Assembly (NCBI GenBank): GCA_043781855.1
Contig: JAYWBB010000112.1
Coordinates: 1-64,000, forward strand
From: Nevskia sp043781855
Lineage (GTDB): Bacteria; Pseudomonadota; Gammaproteobacteria; Nevskiales; Nevskiaceae
Direction: 5' to 3'
Length of the DNA stretch: 64,000 bases
The notes beneath the pieces were generated by a model. The model was not told the origin of the DNA and ran no database searches. It saw only the letters and a program-made list of their open reading frames with translations. Positions 7,530 through 16,700 of this stretch are shown here, piece by piece (within the stretch, counting starts at the first letter, position 1; every line of letters begins with the position of its first letter). The translations under genes and the position numbers were made by a program.

Positions 7530-9308
7530 TCATTCGGTCCGGCTCGTATCCGTCGCGGGCATCACGCCGGTCTTCCTCGCGAAGGCGATGAAGCGCGGGT
7601 CGTTCCTGTAGGCCAGCAGGAAAGGATCGACGAGGAGCAGGCGCGTACCGGGATCCTTCGCGAGCCTCGCGTGCTCGAGCCATTCGAACATCTTGTCCGG
7701 CTCTTTGCGCAGTGCGTAGACGATTGCGATCTGGCTGCCGCCGCTGTAAGCGTTTTCGTCGATCAGTTTCTTCAGCTGCGCATCGGCCTCCGCCCGATCG
7801 CCATGGGCGAAGTACGCGAGCGCCAGTGCATAGTTACGCCAGAACGGATCGGTTTCCTGTTGAGCCAGCGCGATGGCAGCCGCAGCGTTGCCCCGCAGGA
7901 TCTGCAGGGTGGCTAGTTGCATGTAGGTGTGACTCGCTTGCGGCTGTAGCTCGATGGCCTTGCGCAGCGTCGCCTCGGCCTCATCAAAGGCGCCCTGGCC
8001 AGTGAGCGCACGTGCGAGATAAAAGCGAGAGGCGCTGGACAGCGGATCGAGGACCACGGCTCGGCGTCCGAAATCGACCGCCTGGTCGAGCCGGCCGAAA
8101 GACGCGTTGAGGGTACAGAGGGCCCGGGCCGTGTTTGCATCCTGCGGCGAGAGTTCGGCAGCCCGGCGGTATTCGGCTTCGGCGAGATTGAGATCGACCG
8201 GCGCCAGAATCAGGCCTCGCGCGTAATGCGCCTCCCCGAGAGCTGGCTCCAGAGCGAGCGCAGTATCGGCCGCAGCGCGGGCTTTTTTGCGTGTCTCGTT
8301 CGCCGTCGCCTCGGGTCCACCGAAATTCCCGTTGAGCAAGGTATTCGCGGCTGACAGCTTCGCGTAGGCCAGCGCGTAGCGGGGATCGAGACGAATCGCC
8401 TCCTCGTAATAGCCGATCGCCTTGTGGAAGTCGTCGGCCGTCTGGCGCAGGAAGTAGTAGTTGCCCTGCAGCAGCGCATTGTAGGCCTCGACATTCCGGT
8501 TCGACGGCGTGGCCGCTGTCGGCGTCTGCGCGGCGTGCGCGTTGTTGCCGAGCAGCGCCACCTTGAGCTGGCTTGCAACCGCACCGGCGATTTCCGACTG
8601 TACGGCGAAGATGTCCTTCAGTTCCCGATCGTATGTTTCCGACCAGACGCTCGCACCGTCGGCCGACTTCACCAATTCCACCGAAATGCGCACGCGGTTG
8701 GCGGACTTGCGCACGCTGCCTTCGAGCAGATAGACAACGCCCAGCTTTTCGCCGATGGTCTTGCTGTCCTCGGTCTTGCCTTTGAACTGGAAAGATGACG
8801 TGCGGCCGATCACTTTCAGATTGCTCAAACGCGACAGCGACGAGATCAGTTCTTCCGACACGCCGTCAGAAAAATACTCGTTGGCCGGGTCGCCGGTGGA
8901 ATTCGCCAACGGCAGCACGGCGATGGATTTGTCGGTGATCGCGGATGCGTCCTTGCGCAGTGCGAACTTGTCAGTCAGCAGCAGCACCACGGCCAGTCCC
9001 AGCACCGCAATGATCCAGCGGTCGAGCGTCTTGCCGGTCTGGTGGGTGATGGATTCGCTGCGATCGATCTCGCTTTCGCGCTTGATGCCTTCCGGCGTCC
9101 ACTCGTAGAACCATGAAAACAGCATCGCGAACGGGAACCCGATGAGTGCCGCGATGACGACCACGCGCACAGCGCGGTTCGGAATATCGAAGAACGGAAA
9201 AACTTGCGTGGCGATCTGCACAAGCAGCCATGCCGCGCCGGCGTAGAACACGGCAGCACGGTAGACGTTGCGGCGTCGAAGTTCAGCGAAGAAGGCAAGC
9301 TTGCTCAT
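7530..9308 (-). CDS. Membrane-anchored TolB/FlgO-like TPR protein (copy 2)
   Basis: This 592-residue protein is the last gene of a six-gene operon. It begins FFAELRRRNVYRAAVFYAG, has three predicted membrane helices (about 17-38, 47-68 and 98-113), a TolB/FlgO-like domain (KSIAVLPLANSTGDPANEYF, LLEGSVRKSANRVRISVEL) and roughly 300 residues of TPR helices. It ends with the family tail DPFLLAYRNDPRFIAFARK. The frame is open for 68 more codons upstream, but the ATG at 9308 overlaps the previous gene's TGA as ATGA and matches the paralogues' start, so translation is probably coupled. It belongs to the YRAAVFYAG/KRESEID subtype. Its function is unknown. Confidence 0.85.
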   Translation of the reverse strand: MSKLAFFAELRRRNVYRAAVFYAGAAWLLVQIATQVFPFFDIPNRAVRVVVIAALIGFPFAMLFSWFYEWTPEGIKRESEIDRSESITHQTGKTLDRWIIAVLGLAVVLLLTDKFALRKDASAITDKSIAVLPLANSTGDPANEYFSDGVSEELISSLSRLSNLKVIGRTSSFQFKGKTEDSKTIGEKLGVVYLLEGSVRKSANRVRISVELVKSADGASVWSETYDRELKDIFAVQSEIAGAVASQLKVALLGNNAHAAQTPTAATPSNRNVEAYNALLQGNYYFLRQTADDFHKAIGYYEEAIRLDPRYALAYAKLSAANTLLNGNFGGPEATANETRKKARAAADTALALEPALGEAHYARGLILAPVDLNLAEAEYRRAAELSPQDANTARALCTLNASFGRLDQAVDFGRRAVVLDPLSSASRFYLARALTGQGAFDEAEATLRKAIELQPQASHTYMQLATLQILRGNAAAAIALAQQETDPFWRNYALALAYFAHGDRAEADAQLKKLIDENAYSGGSQIAIVYALRKEPDKMFEWLEHARLAKDPGTRLLLVDPFLLAYRNDPRFIAFARKTGVMPATDTSRTE

Positions 9309-11071
9309 GGCTTGCCCACCGTCGCGGCAGAGGTCGATGCCGGCGATGCCGTGGAACCAGTCGCACTCGGCACCGCAGCGCCTGGCGCCGGCAGCCCCAC
9401 TTTCCGGCAGAAGGCGGCGAAGCGCGGATCGTCCTTGTAGGCGAGCAGGAATGGGTCGAGCAGCAGCTTGCAGATGCCCGGGTCGCGTGCAGCCCAGCCA
9501 CGGTCGAGCCATGCGAATGCCTGATCCGGATCCTTGCGCAACGCGTACGCCCCGGCGATCTGGAAGGAGACATAGTCACCGTACTCGGCGATCAGCTGCG
9601 CGAGCACCGCATCAGCCTTGCCGCGGTCACCACCGACATGCAGCGCCATCATGACTTCGACGACACGATACTGGACGGCCGGCTCCTGCTGGGCATCACG
9701 CAAGGCCGCTGCCATGTCGCCGCGGCAGACGTCTATATAGACCAGCGTTCTGTAGTTCGTCGCCGCATCCGGCTGCAGCGCAATCGCCTTGCGGATCGAC
9801 TGCTCTGCCGCATCGAGCCGGCCCATCGCGAGTTCGATGTCGGCGAGTGCGCGGTGGGTGCGACTGCTCAGCGGATCGAGTTGCAAGGCTTGGCGAAGCT
9901 GCTCGGCGCCTTCCTCCAGATGTCCGAGCTGGCCGAGGATCCCGCCAAGATGGAGTTTCGGCCCGGCGGCATCCGGCGCCAGTGTCCCCGCTTTGCGATA
10001 GGCAATTTCGGCACTCTCAAGATCGAAATCGGCGACCACCAGCAACTGACCGAGCACCAGGTGCGCGTCGAGCAGGTCCGGTGCGAGCGACAGCGCGCGC
10101 CGGGCATTGCTGCGCGCATGAATGTATGTGTCCGTCGCGGTCTCGCCGCTGAGGTAGCTCGAGCCCAGATCCGTCAACGCCAACGAACGGCTGGCGTAGG
10201 CTTGTGCGTACAGCGGATCCAGTGCGATCGCGCGATCGTAGTCGCCGATCGCACGACGGATGTCATCCTCAGTGGAGCGCGCCGAATAGAAATTACCCTG
10301 CAGCCAGGCGTTGTAGGCATCCAGGTTGCCGGACGGCGGGCGCGTGTTCTGAATGGCGGCACTGGTGGTGGGTAGCAGTCGCGCCTGCAACGCACTGGCA
10401 ACCGCCTGGGTGATGTCGTCCTGCAGCGCGAACAGATCCTTGTACGCCCGGTCATAGTGCTGCGACCACAGGGTGCTGCCGTCCGCAGCCTTGACCAGCG
10501 TGGCACTGATGCGTACCACATCGCCTGCGCGGCGCACGCTGCCCTCCAGCAGATTGGCGACGCCAAGCTTCTGTCCAATGGTTGCGCTACCGTCCTTGCG
10601 GTCGCGAAACTGGAACGAGGAATCACGGCTGATCACCTTGAGACCCGCGAACTGCGACAACGCGGTGATCAGGTCTTCGGACAGCCCGTCGCAGAAGTAA
10701 TCCTGGTCCATGGCCGCACTGAAGTCGGCGAACGGGAGGATCGCGACCGAAGCCTCGGCGGTCGCTGTTGGCGCACTTTCGACCACAGACACACTGGGCG
10801 CGGAAATGGCGACGGCCGGCACCGTTTCGCGCTCGCGCTTGAAGCCTTTGGGAGTGAATTCGTAGAACCACGACACCGTCATCGCGAACGGAAAGCCGAT
10901 CACCAGCGCGGCAATCACCCAGCGCACCATCCAGTTGGGAACGTCGTAGAACGGGAACACCTGCGTCGCGATCTGCACCAGGAGCCACGCGCTCGCCGCA
11001 TAGAAGACCGCAGCACGGTGTACGTTTCGGCGTTTGAGTTCAGCGAAGAAGGAGGGCTTGGACGCGCTCAT
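9305..11071 (-). CDS. Membrane-anchored TolB/FlgO-like TPR protein (copy 3)
   Basis: This 588-residue family member has the N-terminal motif FFAELKRRNVHRAAVFYA and two clear membrane helices. The third helix seen in its neighbours is not obvious: the segment after the KRERE loop is replaced by an Ala/Val/Pro-rich stretch without a long hydrophobic core. If so, its TPR part would face the cytoplasm, unlike the other copies. The TolB/FlgO-like domain runs from ASVAILPFADFS to LLEGSVRRAGDVVRISATL, and TPRs follow. The C-terminus has a low-complexity Ser/Ala/Thr tail of about 30 residues, not seen in the other copies. Both ends show ATGA overlaps with the adjacent genes. Confidence 0.85.
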   Translation of the reverse strand: MSASKPSFFAELKRRNVHRAAVFYAASAWLLVQIATQVFPFYDVPNWMVRWVIAALVIGFPFAMTVSWFYEFTPKGFKRERETVPAVAISAPSVSVVESAPTATAEASVAILPFADFSAAMDQDYFCDGLSEDLITALSQFAGLKVISRDSSFQFRDRKDGSATIGQKLGVANLLEGSVRRAGDVVRISATLVKAADGSTLWSQHYDRAYKDLFALQDDITQAVASALQARLLPTTSAAIQNTRPPSGNLDAYNAWLQGNFYSARSTEDDIRRAIGDYDRAIALDPLYAQAYASRSLALTDLGSSYLSGETATDTYIHARSNARRALSLAPDLLDAHLVLGQLLVVADFDLESAEIAYRKAGTLAPDAAGPKLHLGGILGQLGHLEEGAEQLRQALQLDPLSSRTHRALADIELAMGRLDAAEQSIRKAIALQPDAATNYRTLVYIDVCRGDMAAALRDAQQEPAVQYRVVEVMMALHVGGDRGKADAVLAQLIAEYGDYVSFQIAGAYALRKDPDQAFAWLDRGWAARDPGICKLLLDPFLLAYKDDPRFAAFCRKVGLPAPGAAVPSATGSTASPASTSAATVGKP

Positions 11072-12801
11072 TTCGGTAGCGGCAGGCCCATCTTCACCAG
11101 CAGCGCCGCGTAGCGCGGATCCGCGTGCAGGCCGCGCAGCAGCGGGTCAACCCGCAGGCTCAGCGTGCCGGTGTCGTGCTGATCAAAGGCGCGTTGCAAC
11201 CACTCGATGGCATGCTCGGTTTCGCCGCGCCAGGCGTAGATCTGGGCGGTCTGGTACGCGCCGATCAGGCTGTCCTTCGCGATCTGCTCGGCCAGTGCCG
11301 CATCCGCCGCAGCACGGTCGCCGCGAGCGAAATACGCGATCGCGAGTTCGAAGCGGCGATAGCTCGGGCTCGGCTCCTGTTGCGCCTCGCGCAGTGCGGT
11401 GTCGGCATCGCCGCGCAGCACCGCGATCAGCACCAGCCAGCGGCGATTGGCCCCGGCACTGGGCTGCAATTCAATGGTCTTCCGCGCCATCGCGATCGCC
11501 TCGTCGAACTTGCCGCCCAGGTACAGGATGCGGGCGAGTTCCCGGCTGGCGTTGGCCGACAGCGGATCGAGCTCGACGGCCATCGTCGCATGAGCTTCGG
11601 CCTCTTCGAGCCGGCCCATGTAGGCCAGCATGCGCGCCAGCGTGTAATTCGCCGAGGCATTGCCGGGGGAGAGCCGCTTGGCATTTTCCAGTTCAGCAAT
11701 CCCCTCGCCGAGTTTCCACTCGGAGAAGAAACGCACCCAGCCCAGCGCGGCTCGCGATTGCGCGAGGCTCGGGTTGAGCGCGACCGCTTTCTCCGCATCG
11801 CGGCGCGCCGCGACCCAGGCCTCGGGATCGGGCTCGCTGCCTTGGTCGGCGATCCAGGTCCAGGCCTCGGAACGCTCCGCGTAGGCCAGTGCGTAACCGG
11901 GATCGAGGCGGATCGCCTCGTCGTAGTGGCGGACCGCTTTCCGGTAGTCCTCGAAGTTGACGCGCTCCAAAAGGAAATGCGCCTGCAGGAAGGCGTTGTG
12001 CGCCTCGGCATTCTGCGGTGCCGCATCCTGGTGTGCCCTGGCCTCACCGCCGAGCAGGTTGAGCTTCAGCGAGACCGCCACAGCCTGCGCAATCTCGGCC
12101 TGCACGGCGAAGATGTCCTTGAGTTCGCGGTCATAGGTCTGCGCCCACAAGCCGCGGCCATCGGCGGCGTTGATCAACTGGGCAACGATGCGCACGCGCT
12201 CGCCCTGCCGGCGCACCGTGCCTTCCAGCAACGTGCTCACGCCCAGCTTCTCACCGACGGCCCTGCTGTCCTCCTTGCCGCCCTTGAAGCGGAACGAGGA
12301 ACTGCGGCCGATGACCTTGAGGTCGCCAATCTGCAGCAGTGCGGCGATCAGCTCCTCCGACAGGCCATCAGAGAAATACTCGTCATCCGGATTGCCGCTT
12401 TCGTTGAGCAGCGGCAGCACCGCGATCGACTTGTCGGTCTCGGCCGATGTTCCCTTTCGCAAGACAAAGGTATTGGCGAGCAGCAAGACCACGGCGAGGC
12501 TGAGCACCGCAATGATCCAGCGGTCCAGCGTCTTGCCGGTCTGCGGCGTGACGGACTCGCTGCGATCGATCTCGCTCTCGCGCTTGATGCCCTGCGGCGT
12601 CCACTCGTAGAACCAGGAGAACAGGATCGCGAATGGAAAGCCGATCGCCGCCGCGACCACGACCCGGCGCACCACCCATTCTTCGATATGGAAGAACGGA
12701 AATACCTGGGTTGCGACCTGCACCAGCAGCCACGCGGAACCAGCGTAGAACACCGCAGCACGATGGACGTTGCGACGCTTGAGTTCAGCGAAGAAATTCA
12801 T
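11068..12801 (-). CDS. Membrane-anchored TolB/FlgO-like TPR protein (copy 4)
   Basis: At 577 residues this is the shortest copy. It begins almost directly with FFAELKRRNVHRAAVFYAG. It has three membrane helices, the loop TPQGIKRESEIDRSES, a TolB/FlgO-like domain (KSIAVLPLLNESGNPDDEYF, LLEGTVRRQGERVRIVAQL) and TPRs ending in RVDPLLRGLHADPRYAALL. Its closest relative in the window appears to be the decayed copy at 4536-4800, which shares the LVKMGLPL end and the EWK/LSPGN segments. ATGA overlaps join it to both neighbours. No catalytic residues are recognisable, so a protein-interaction or scaffold role is the safest inference. Confidence 0.85.
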   Translation of the reverse strand: MNFFAELKRRNVHRAAVFYAGSAWLLVQVATQVFPFFHIEEWVVRRVVVAAAIGFPFAILFSWFYEWTPQGIKRESEIDRSESVTPQTGKTLDRWIIAVLSLAVVLLLANTFVLRKGTSAETDKSIAVLPLLNESGNPDDEYFSDGLSEELIAALLQIGDLKVIGRSSSFRFKGGKEDSRAVGEKLGVSTLLEGTVRRQGERVRIVAQLINAADGRGLWAQTYDRELKDIFAVQAEIAQAVAVSLKLNLLGGEARAHQDAAPQNAEAHNAFLQAHFLLERVNFEDYRKAVRHYDEAIRLDPGYALAYAERSEAWTWIADQGSEPDPEAWVAARRDAEKAVALNPSLAQSRAALGWVRFFSEWKLGEGIAELENAKRLSPGNASANYTLARMLAYMGRLEEAEAHATMAVELDPLSANASRELARILYLGGKFDEAIAMARKTIELQPSAGANRRWLVLIAVLRGDADTALREAQQEPSPSYRRFELAIAYFARGDRAAADAALAEQIAKDSLIGAYQTAQIYAWRGETEHAIEWLQRAFDQHDTGTLSLRVDPLLRGLHADPRYAALLVKMGLPLPK

Positions 12802-14846
12802 GGTTGTCCGCTGTCGGCAATCAGCTTCTGAAAGCGCGGATCGCCGCGCAGCGGATCCCAGACCGGGTCGAGCTTGAGCAGGGCCACGGTGATCGGGCCA
12901 CCGAAGGAGTTTGAATAGCCGATGTTCAGCAGATGCCGCAAGCGGCCGATGGCGCGGCTGGTCTCGCCAACCTGCGCTTCCACGGCCGCCAGATTCTCCT
13001 CAATAGCCGGCCCCTCCAATGCGTCGCGGGACGCAGGCAACAGCGCCACGGCACGCTCGCCTTCCTTCAGTGCGAGCGCTTTTTCGCCGAGCTCGGCGTA
13101 GACACTCTCAAGCTGCTCGGCGTTCCTGGCGTTGTCCGGTTCGTTCTCGCGCAGCGCCTCGAGTTCGCGCCGGGCCTGCAAATTCATGGCCTTCGCTGCT
13201 ACCACGTCGCCCGCCAGCCTCTGCACGAAGCCAAGGGCCGCGTGGGTACCCGCACCGAACGCGCCGGCAGCCCACTCAGGCTTTGCCAGCCACGGCTTCA
13301 ACAATTCCAAAGCCATGGGGTAGTCGCGCTCGAACAGGCTCTGATTGAACGCCGCGCTCGCGACATTGATGTTTTCCTGATCCGAGGGTAGTCGGGCGAG
13401 CAACTTCCTCGCCTGGTCCATCTGGCCCTGTGCCAGATACACGAGGACTTGGCTGGCGATCGTGTCCGGATCGCCCGGCTTGATTTCGAGCAGGCGGTCC
13501 CATGTCTTGATGGCCTCCGCGTACCGTCGCGTAGACGCGTAAGTGACGGCGCGGACGGATAGCAGGACCGGATTCAGTGGATCGAGGGCGATGGCCTGAT
13601 CGGAGTAGGCCAGACTCTGATCCCAGAATCCCTGACGGCGCTCGATCAAGGACAAGGCAAGAGGCACGTCGCTGCTGCTCGGCAACCTAGGCCGCAAGGC
13701 TTCGAACAGCAGTTTGGCGTCCGGGTAGTCGCGCTGCATCCAGTAGCGGTAGTAGGCCTGCGCGAGCAAGGTGTCCGTCGAATCCGGCTGCAAGGCAATG
13801 GCCGTGTCCAGCGCTTGCTTGCTGGCCTCACGACGCGTTTGTGAGGTGTCTTCCTGAGCGAATACAAGCCGGGCGTCGACGCGCGCGAGCCGCGCCCAAG
13901 CCTGCGCGAAGCGCGGATCGAGCTGGGCCGCTTGCGCAAAGAACCGTGCAGCCGTCTCATCGTCGAACCCGCCGCGCACCTCGGCAGCCAGCCCGTGCAG
14001 GTAAGCATCGTAAGCCTCGACACTGTTGGTCGGCTTGATCGCAAGTTCGCGCTGTTCGCCGCCGGAAAGTTTCGCTTGCAGCGCTTCGGCGATGGACTTT
14101 GCCACCTCGCTCTCCACACCGAAGATGTCGGTAAGTTTGCGGTCGTAGGTTTCGGCCCAGAGATGGGTATCGGTACTGGCCTCGATCAGCTGCACGCTGA
14201 TCCGCACCTGATCGCCCACCTTCTGCACGCTGCCTTCGAGGATGCTGCCGACGCCCAGCCGCTTGGCGATCACCGGCAGGTTGTCGGGTGAGCTGGCGTA
14301 GTGCTGGGTGGACGTGCGCGAGATGACCTTGAGCGCGCCGATCTTCGCCAGCCGCGTGAGGATTTCATCCTGGATGCCATTGGCGAAATAAGCGTTTTCC
14401 TTGTCCGAACTCCGGTTCTCGAAAGGCAGCACGGCGATGGATTTATCGTCGGCCGCCGCGGAAGATGCTGCCGGGCCGGGCATGAAGCGATGCAGCACGA
14501 ACTGGTTGAGCAGTAACACGATCACAGCCAGGCCGAGCACTGCGATGATCGCCTTGTCCAGCTTCTTGCCGGTCTCGCGCGTGATCGACTCGCTATGGTC
14601 GATCTCGCTTTCGCGCTTGATGCCCTGAGTTGTCCACTCGTAGAACCACGAGAACAGCATCGCGAACGGGAAGCCGATCGCCACGGCCGCGATGACGGCA
14701 CGCACGGTCCAGGCTGGCAGATCGTAAAACGGAAAGACCTGGGTCGCGATCTGGATGATCAGCCAGGCCGCACCGGCGTAGAACACCGCCGCGCGGTGGA
14801 CGTTGCGGCGCTGAAGCTCGGCGAGGAAGGAGGGCTTGGCGCTCAT
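12798..14846 (-). CDS. Chimeric membrane TolB/TPR protein (copy 5)
   Basis: This 682-residue protein joins two subtypes. Its first 120 or so residues (LAELQRRNVHRAAVFYAG, TTQGIKRESEIDHSES, third helix AIIAVLGLAVIVLL) belong to the HRAAVFYAG subtype found in copies 2-4 and 6. From the TolB/FlgO-like domain onward (VLPFENRSSDKENAYFANG, DEILTRLAKIGALKVISRTS, WAETYDRKLTDIFGVESEV) it matches copy 8 at 19961 and copy 1, to the end (DPVWDPLRGDPRFQKLI). The switch lies in the linker after helix 3. It overlaps the next gene by ATGA and is 3 bases from the previous stop. Recombination between tandem paralogues is the simplest explanation. Confidence 0.85.
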   Translation of the reverse strand: MSAKPSFLAELQRRNVHRAAVFYAGAAWLIIQIATQVFPFYDLPAWTVRAVIAAVAIGFPFAMLFSWFYEWTTQGIKRESEIDHSESITRETGKKLDKAIIAVLGLAVIVLLLNQFVLHRFMPGPAASSAAADDKSIAVLPFENRSSDKENAYFANGIQDEILTRLAKIGALKVISRTSTQHYASSPDNLPVIAKRLGVGSILEGSVQKVGDQVRISVQLIEASTDTHLWAETYDRKLTDIFGVESEVAKSIAEALQAKLSGGEQRELAIKPTNSVEAYDAYLHGLAAEVRGGFDDETAARFFAQAAQLDPRFAQAWARLARVDARLVFAQEDTSQTRREASKQALDTAIALQPDSTDTLLAQAYYRYWMQRDYPDAKLLFEALRPRLPSSSDVPLALSLIERRQGFWDQSLAYSDQAIALDPLNPVLLSVRAVTYASTRRYAEAIKTWDRLLEIKPGDPDTIASQVLVYLAQGQMDQARKLLARLPSDQENINVASAAFNQSLFERDYPMALELLKPWLAKPEWAAGAFGAGTHAALGFVQRLAGDVVAAKAMNLQARRELEALRENEPDNARNAEQLESVYAELGEKALALKEGERAVALLPASRDALEGPAIEENLAAVEAQVGETSRAIGRLRHLLNIGYSNSFGGPITVALLKLDPVWDPLRGDPRFQKLIADSGQP

Positions 14847-14849
14847 GGC

Positions 14850-16700
14850 CTATTCACAGATGTACTCGCCCGGGGCCTTGCGCTGGCATTTGTCGGGTGG
14901 ACCAAACTGGTCCCAGAGTTCTGAAAACCCGAGCTTTCTGGCGAACGCGGGGAACTGCGGAAGCCGGCGGGCGGCGGCACCATCCGGCGACCACAGCGTG
15001 CTGCAGAACAGAGCGTCGTTGTTGGTCGGCCGGTCATATGCCACCGCCAGCGCCCGTGCCGGATCGCCAAGCAGGAGCAACGACCAGGGCGCGACGCCGG
15101 CCATCGTCGAATGGTTTTCCGCGAGGTACGCGTCGATCCTCGCCACGGCCTTTGCATGCGCGGCCGCATCTCCGAACAGACCTTCCGCGAGGACCTGGCT
15201 CGTACCTTCAGGGAAGCCGTTGAGGAAGATGCGCGTACCGCGCGTGAAGTAGGTGATGGCATCGGCATCCCGGCCTTCGGCGTGGGCGAGGAAGGCCAGG
15301 CGCTGCTCGGCAAACGAGAGACCGCCGTCGGCGGACTGCTGCAGCATGCGACCGGCGGTGACGCGGTCGCCAGCATTCAGATACTCGTCCCCGCGCCAGC
15401 CCAGCGCATTCGGCAGCAGCGGATCGATGGCCAGCGCCCGGTCCAGCCGCGTGATTCCCAGCGCCGTATAACCGGTGGAGATCAACACCGTGCCGAGCCA
15501 GAAGTTGGCGGTCACGTCGGCCGGATCGAGCGCCACCGCATGTTCCAGGGATTTCCGCGCCGCCAGTTGCTCACGCCGCTGGTTATTGGCCAGGCCGAGC
15601 GCGGCATGGGGCTCCGCCAGCGTCGGGTCGAGCGCGATCGCGATGCCCGCCTCGCGCTCGGTGATGGTCAGGGCCTCGTCGAGGCTCATCGGCGTGTAGT
15701 TGATCGCCACCGCATGCAGCGCGGCCAGTCGCGCGTGGGCACGAGCGTAGTCGGGATCGAGCCGGACCGCCTCGTTCAAGGCCGCAATCGCATCGGGGAA
15801 ATGCGCGCCATCACGCCGATTGAAAATGGTCGTCGCCTTCAGGAACAGCGCATAGGCCTCGGGACTGCTGGTTGCCACCGGCACCAGCCGCTGTTGCTGA
15901 TCGCCGACCAGCACAACCTTCAGCGCGTCGGTGATCGCGCGGGCAATGCGCTCCTGCAATTCAAAGACATCCTTCAGATCGCCGTCGTAGGTTTCGGACC
16001 AGAGATGGAAGCCGTCTTCGGTCTGGATCAATTGCGCGGTGATGCGCACGCGATCCTCCTGCTTGCGTACGGAGCCTTCGAGAATGGTGGTGACGCCCAG
16101 CGCCTTGCCGATGCTGCGCAGGTCTTCGTTCCTGCCCTTGAACGAGAACGACGAGGTGCGGCCGGCCACTTTCAGGTCCTTCACTTTCGCCAGCGCGTTG
16201 AGCAATTCCTCGGCCATGCCGTCGGAGAAATATTCCTGATCCTTGCCGGGGCTGAGATCGGTGAACGGCAGCACCGCAATCGATTTGGCGACCCGCACGG
16301 GGACCGCCTCGGCCGTCGGCACGACGGCGCCCGGGCTCGCGTCTTTGCGCAGCAGAAACTCATCGGCCAGCAAAAGAACGACGGCAAGACCGAGCACCGC
16401 GATGATCCAGCGGTCGATGGCCTTGCCCGTCTGCCGCGTGATCGACGCAGCCGGATCGATCTCGCTCTCGCGCTTGATGCCCTGCGGCGTCCATTCGTAG
16501 AACCACGAAAACAGCATCGCAAACGGAAAGCCGACGAGCGCGGCGACCACGATCCAGCGCACCACCCAATCGGGGGCATGAAAAAACGGAAAGACCTGCG
16601 TCGCGATCTGCACCAGCAGCCACGCCGCGCCCGCGTAGAACACCGCCGCACGGTGGACGTTGCGGCGCTGAAGTTCGGCGAAGACCGAGGGCTTGCTCAT
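14850..16700 (-). CDS. Membrane-anchored TolB/FlgO-like TPR protein (copy 6)
   Basis: This 616-residue member has the N-terminus VFAELQRRNVHRAAVFYAG, three membrane helices with the third at IIAVLGLAVVLLLADEF, then a TolB/FlgO-like domain (KSIAVLPFTDLSPGKDQEYF, ILEGSVRKQEDRVRITAQL) and TPR helices. Its end differs from the other copies: LWDQFGPPDKC followed by EYICE places two cysteines ten residues apart at the extreme C-terminus. Such a pair could form a disulfide and would fit a periplasmic location. It overlaps the upstream copy 7 by ATGA and is followed 3 bases later by copy 5. Confidence 0.85.
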   Translation of the reverse strand: MSKPSVFAELQRRNVHRAAVFYAGAAWLLVQIATQVFPFFHAPDWVVRWIVVAALVGFPFAMLFSWFYEWTPQGIKRESEIDPAASITRQTGKAIDRWIIAVLGLAVVLLLADEFLLRKDASPGAVVPTAEAVPVRVAKSIAVLPFTDLSPGKDQEYFSDGMAEELLNALAKVKDLKVAGRTSSFSFKGRNEDLRSIGKALGVTTILEGSVRKQEDRVRITAQLIQTEDGFHLWSETYDGDLKDVFELQERIARAITDALKVVLVGDQQQRLVPVATSSPEAYALFLKATTIFNRRDGAHFPDAIAALNEAVRLDPDYARAHARLAALHAVAINYTPMSLDEALTITEREAGIAIALDPTLAEPHAALGLANNQRREQLAARKSLEHAVALDPADVTANFWLGTVLISTGYTALGITRLDRALAIDPLLPNALGWRGDEYLNAGDRVTAGRMLQQSADGGLSFAEQRLAFLAHAEGRDADAITYFTRGTRIFLNGFPEGTSQVLAEGLFGDAAAHAKAVARIDAYLAENHSTMAGVAPWSLLLLGDPARALAVAYDRPTNNDALFCSTLWSPDGAAARRLPQFPAFARKLGFSELWDQFGPPDKCQRKAPGEYICE

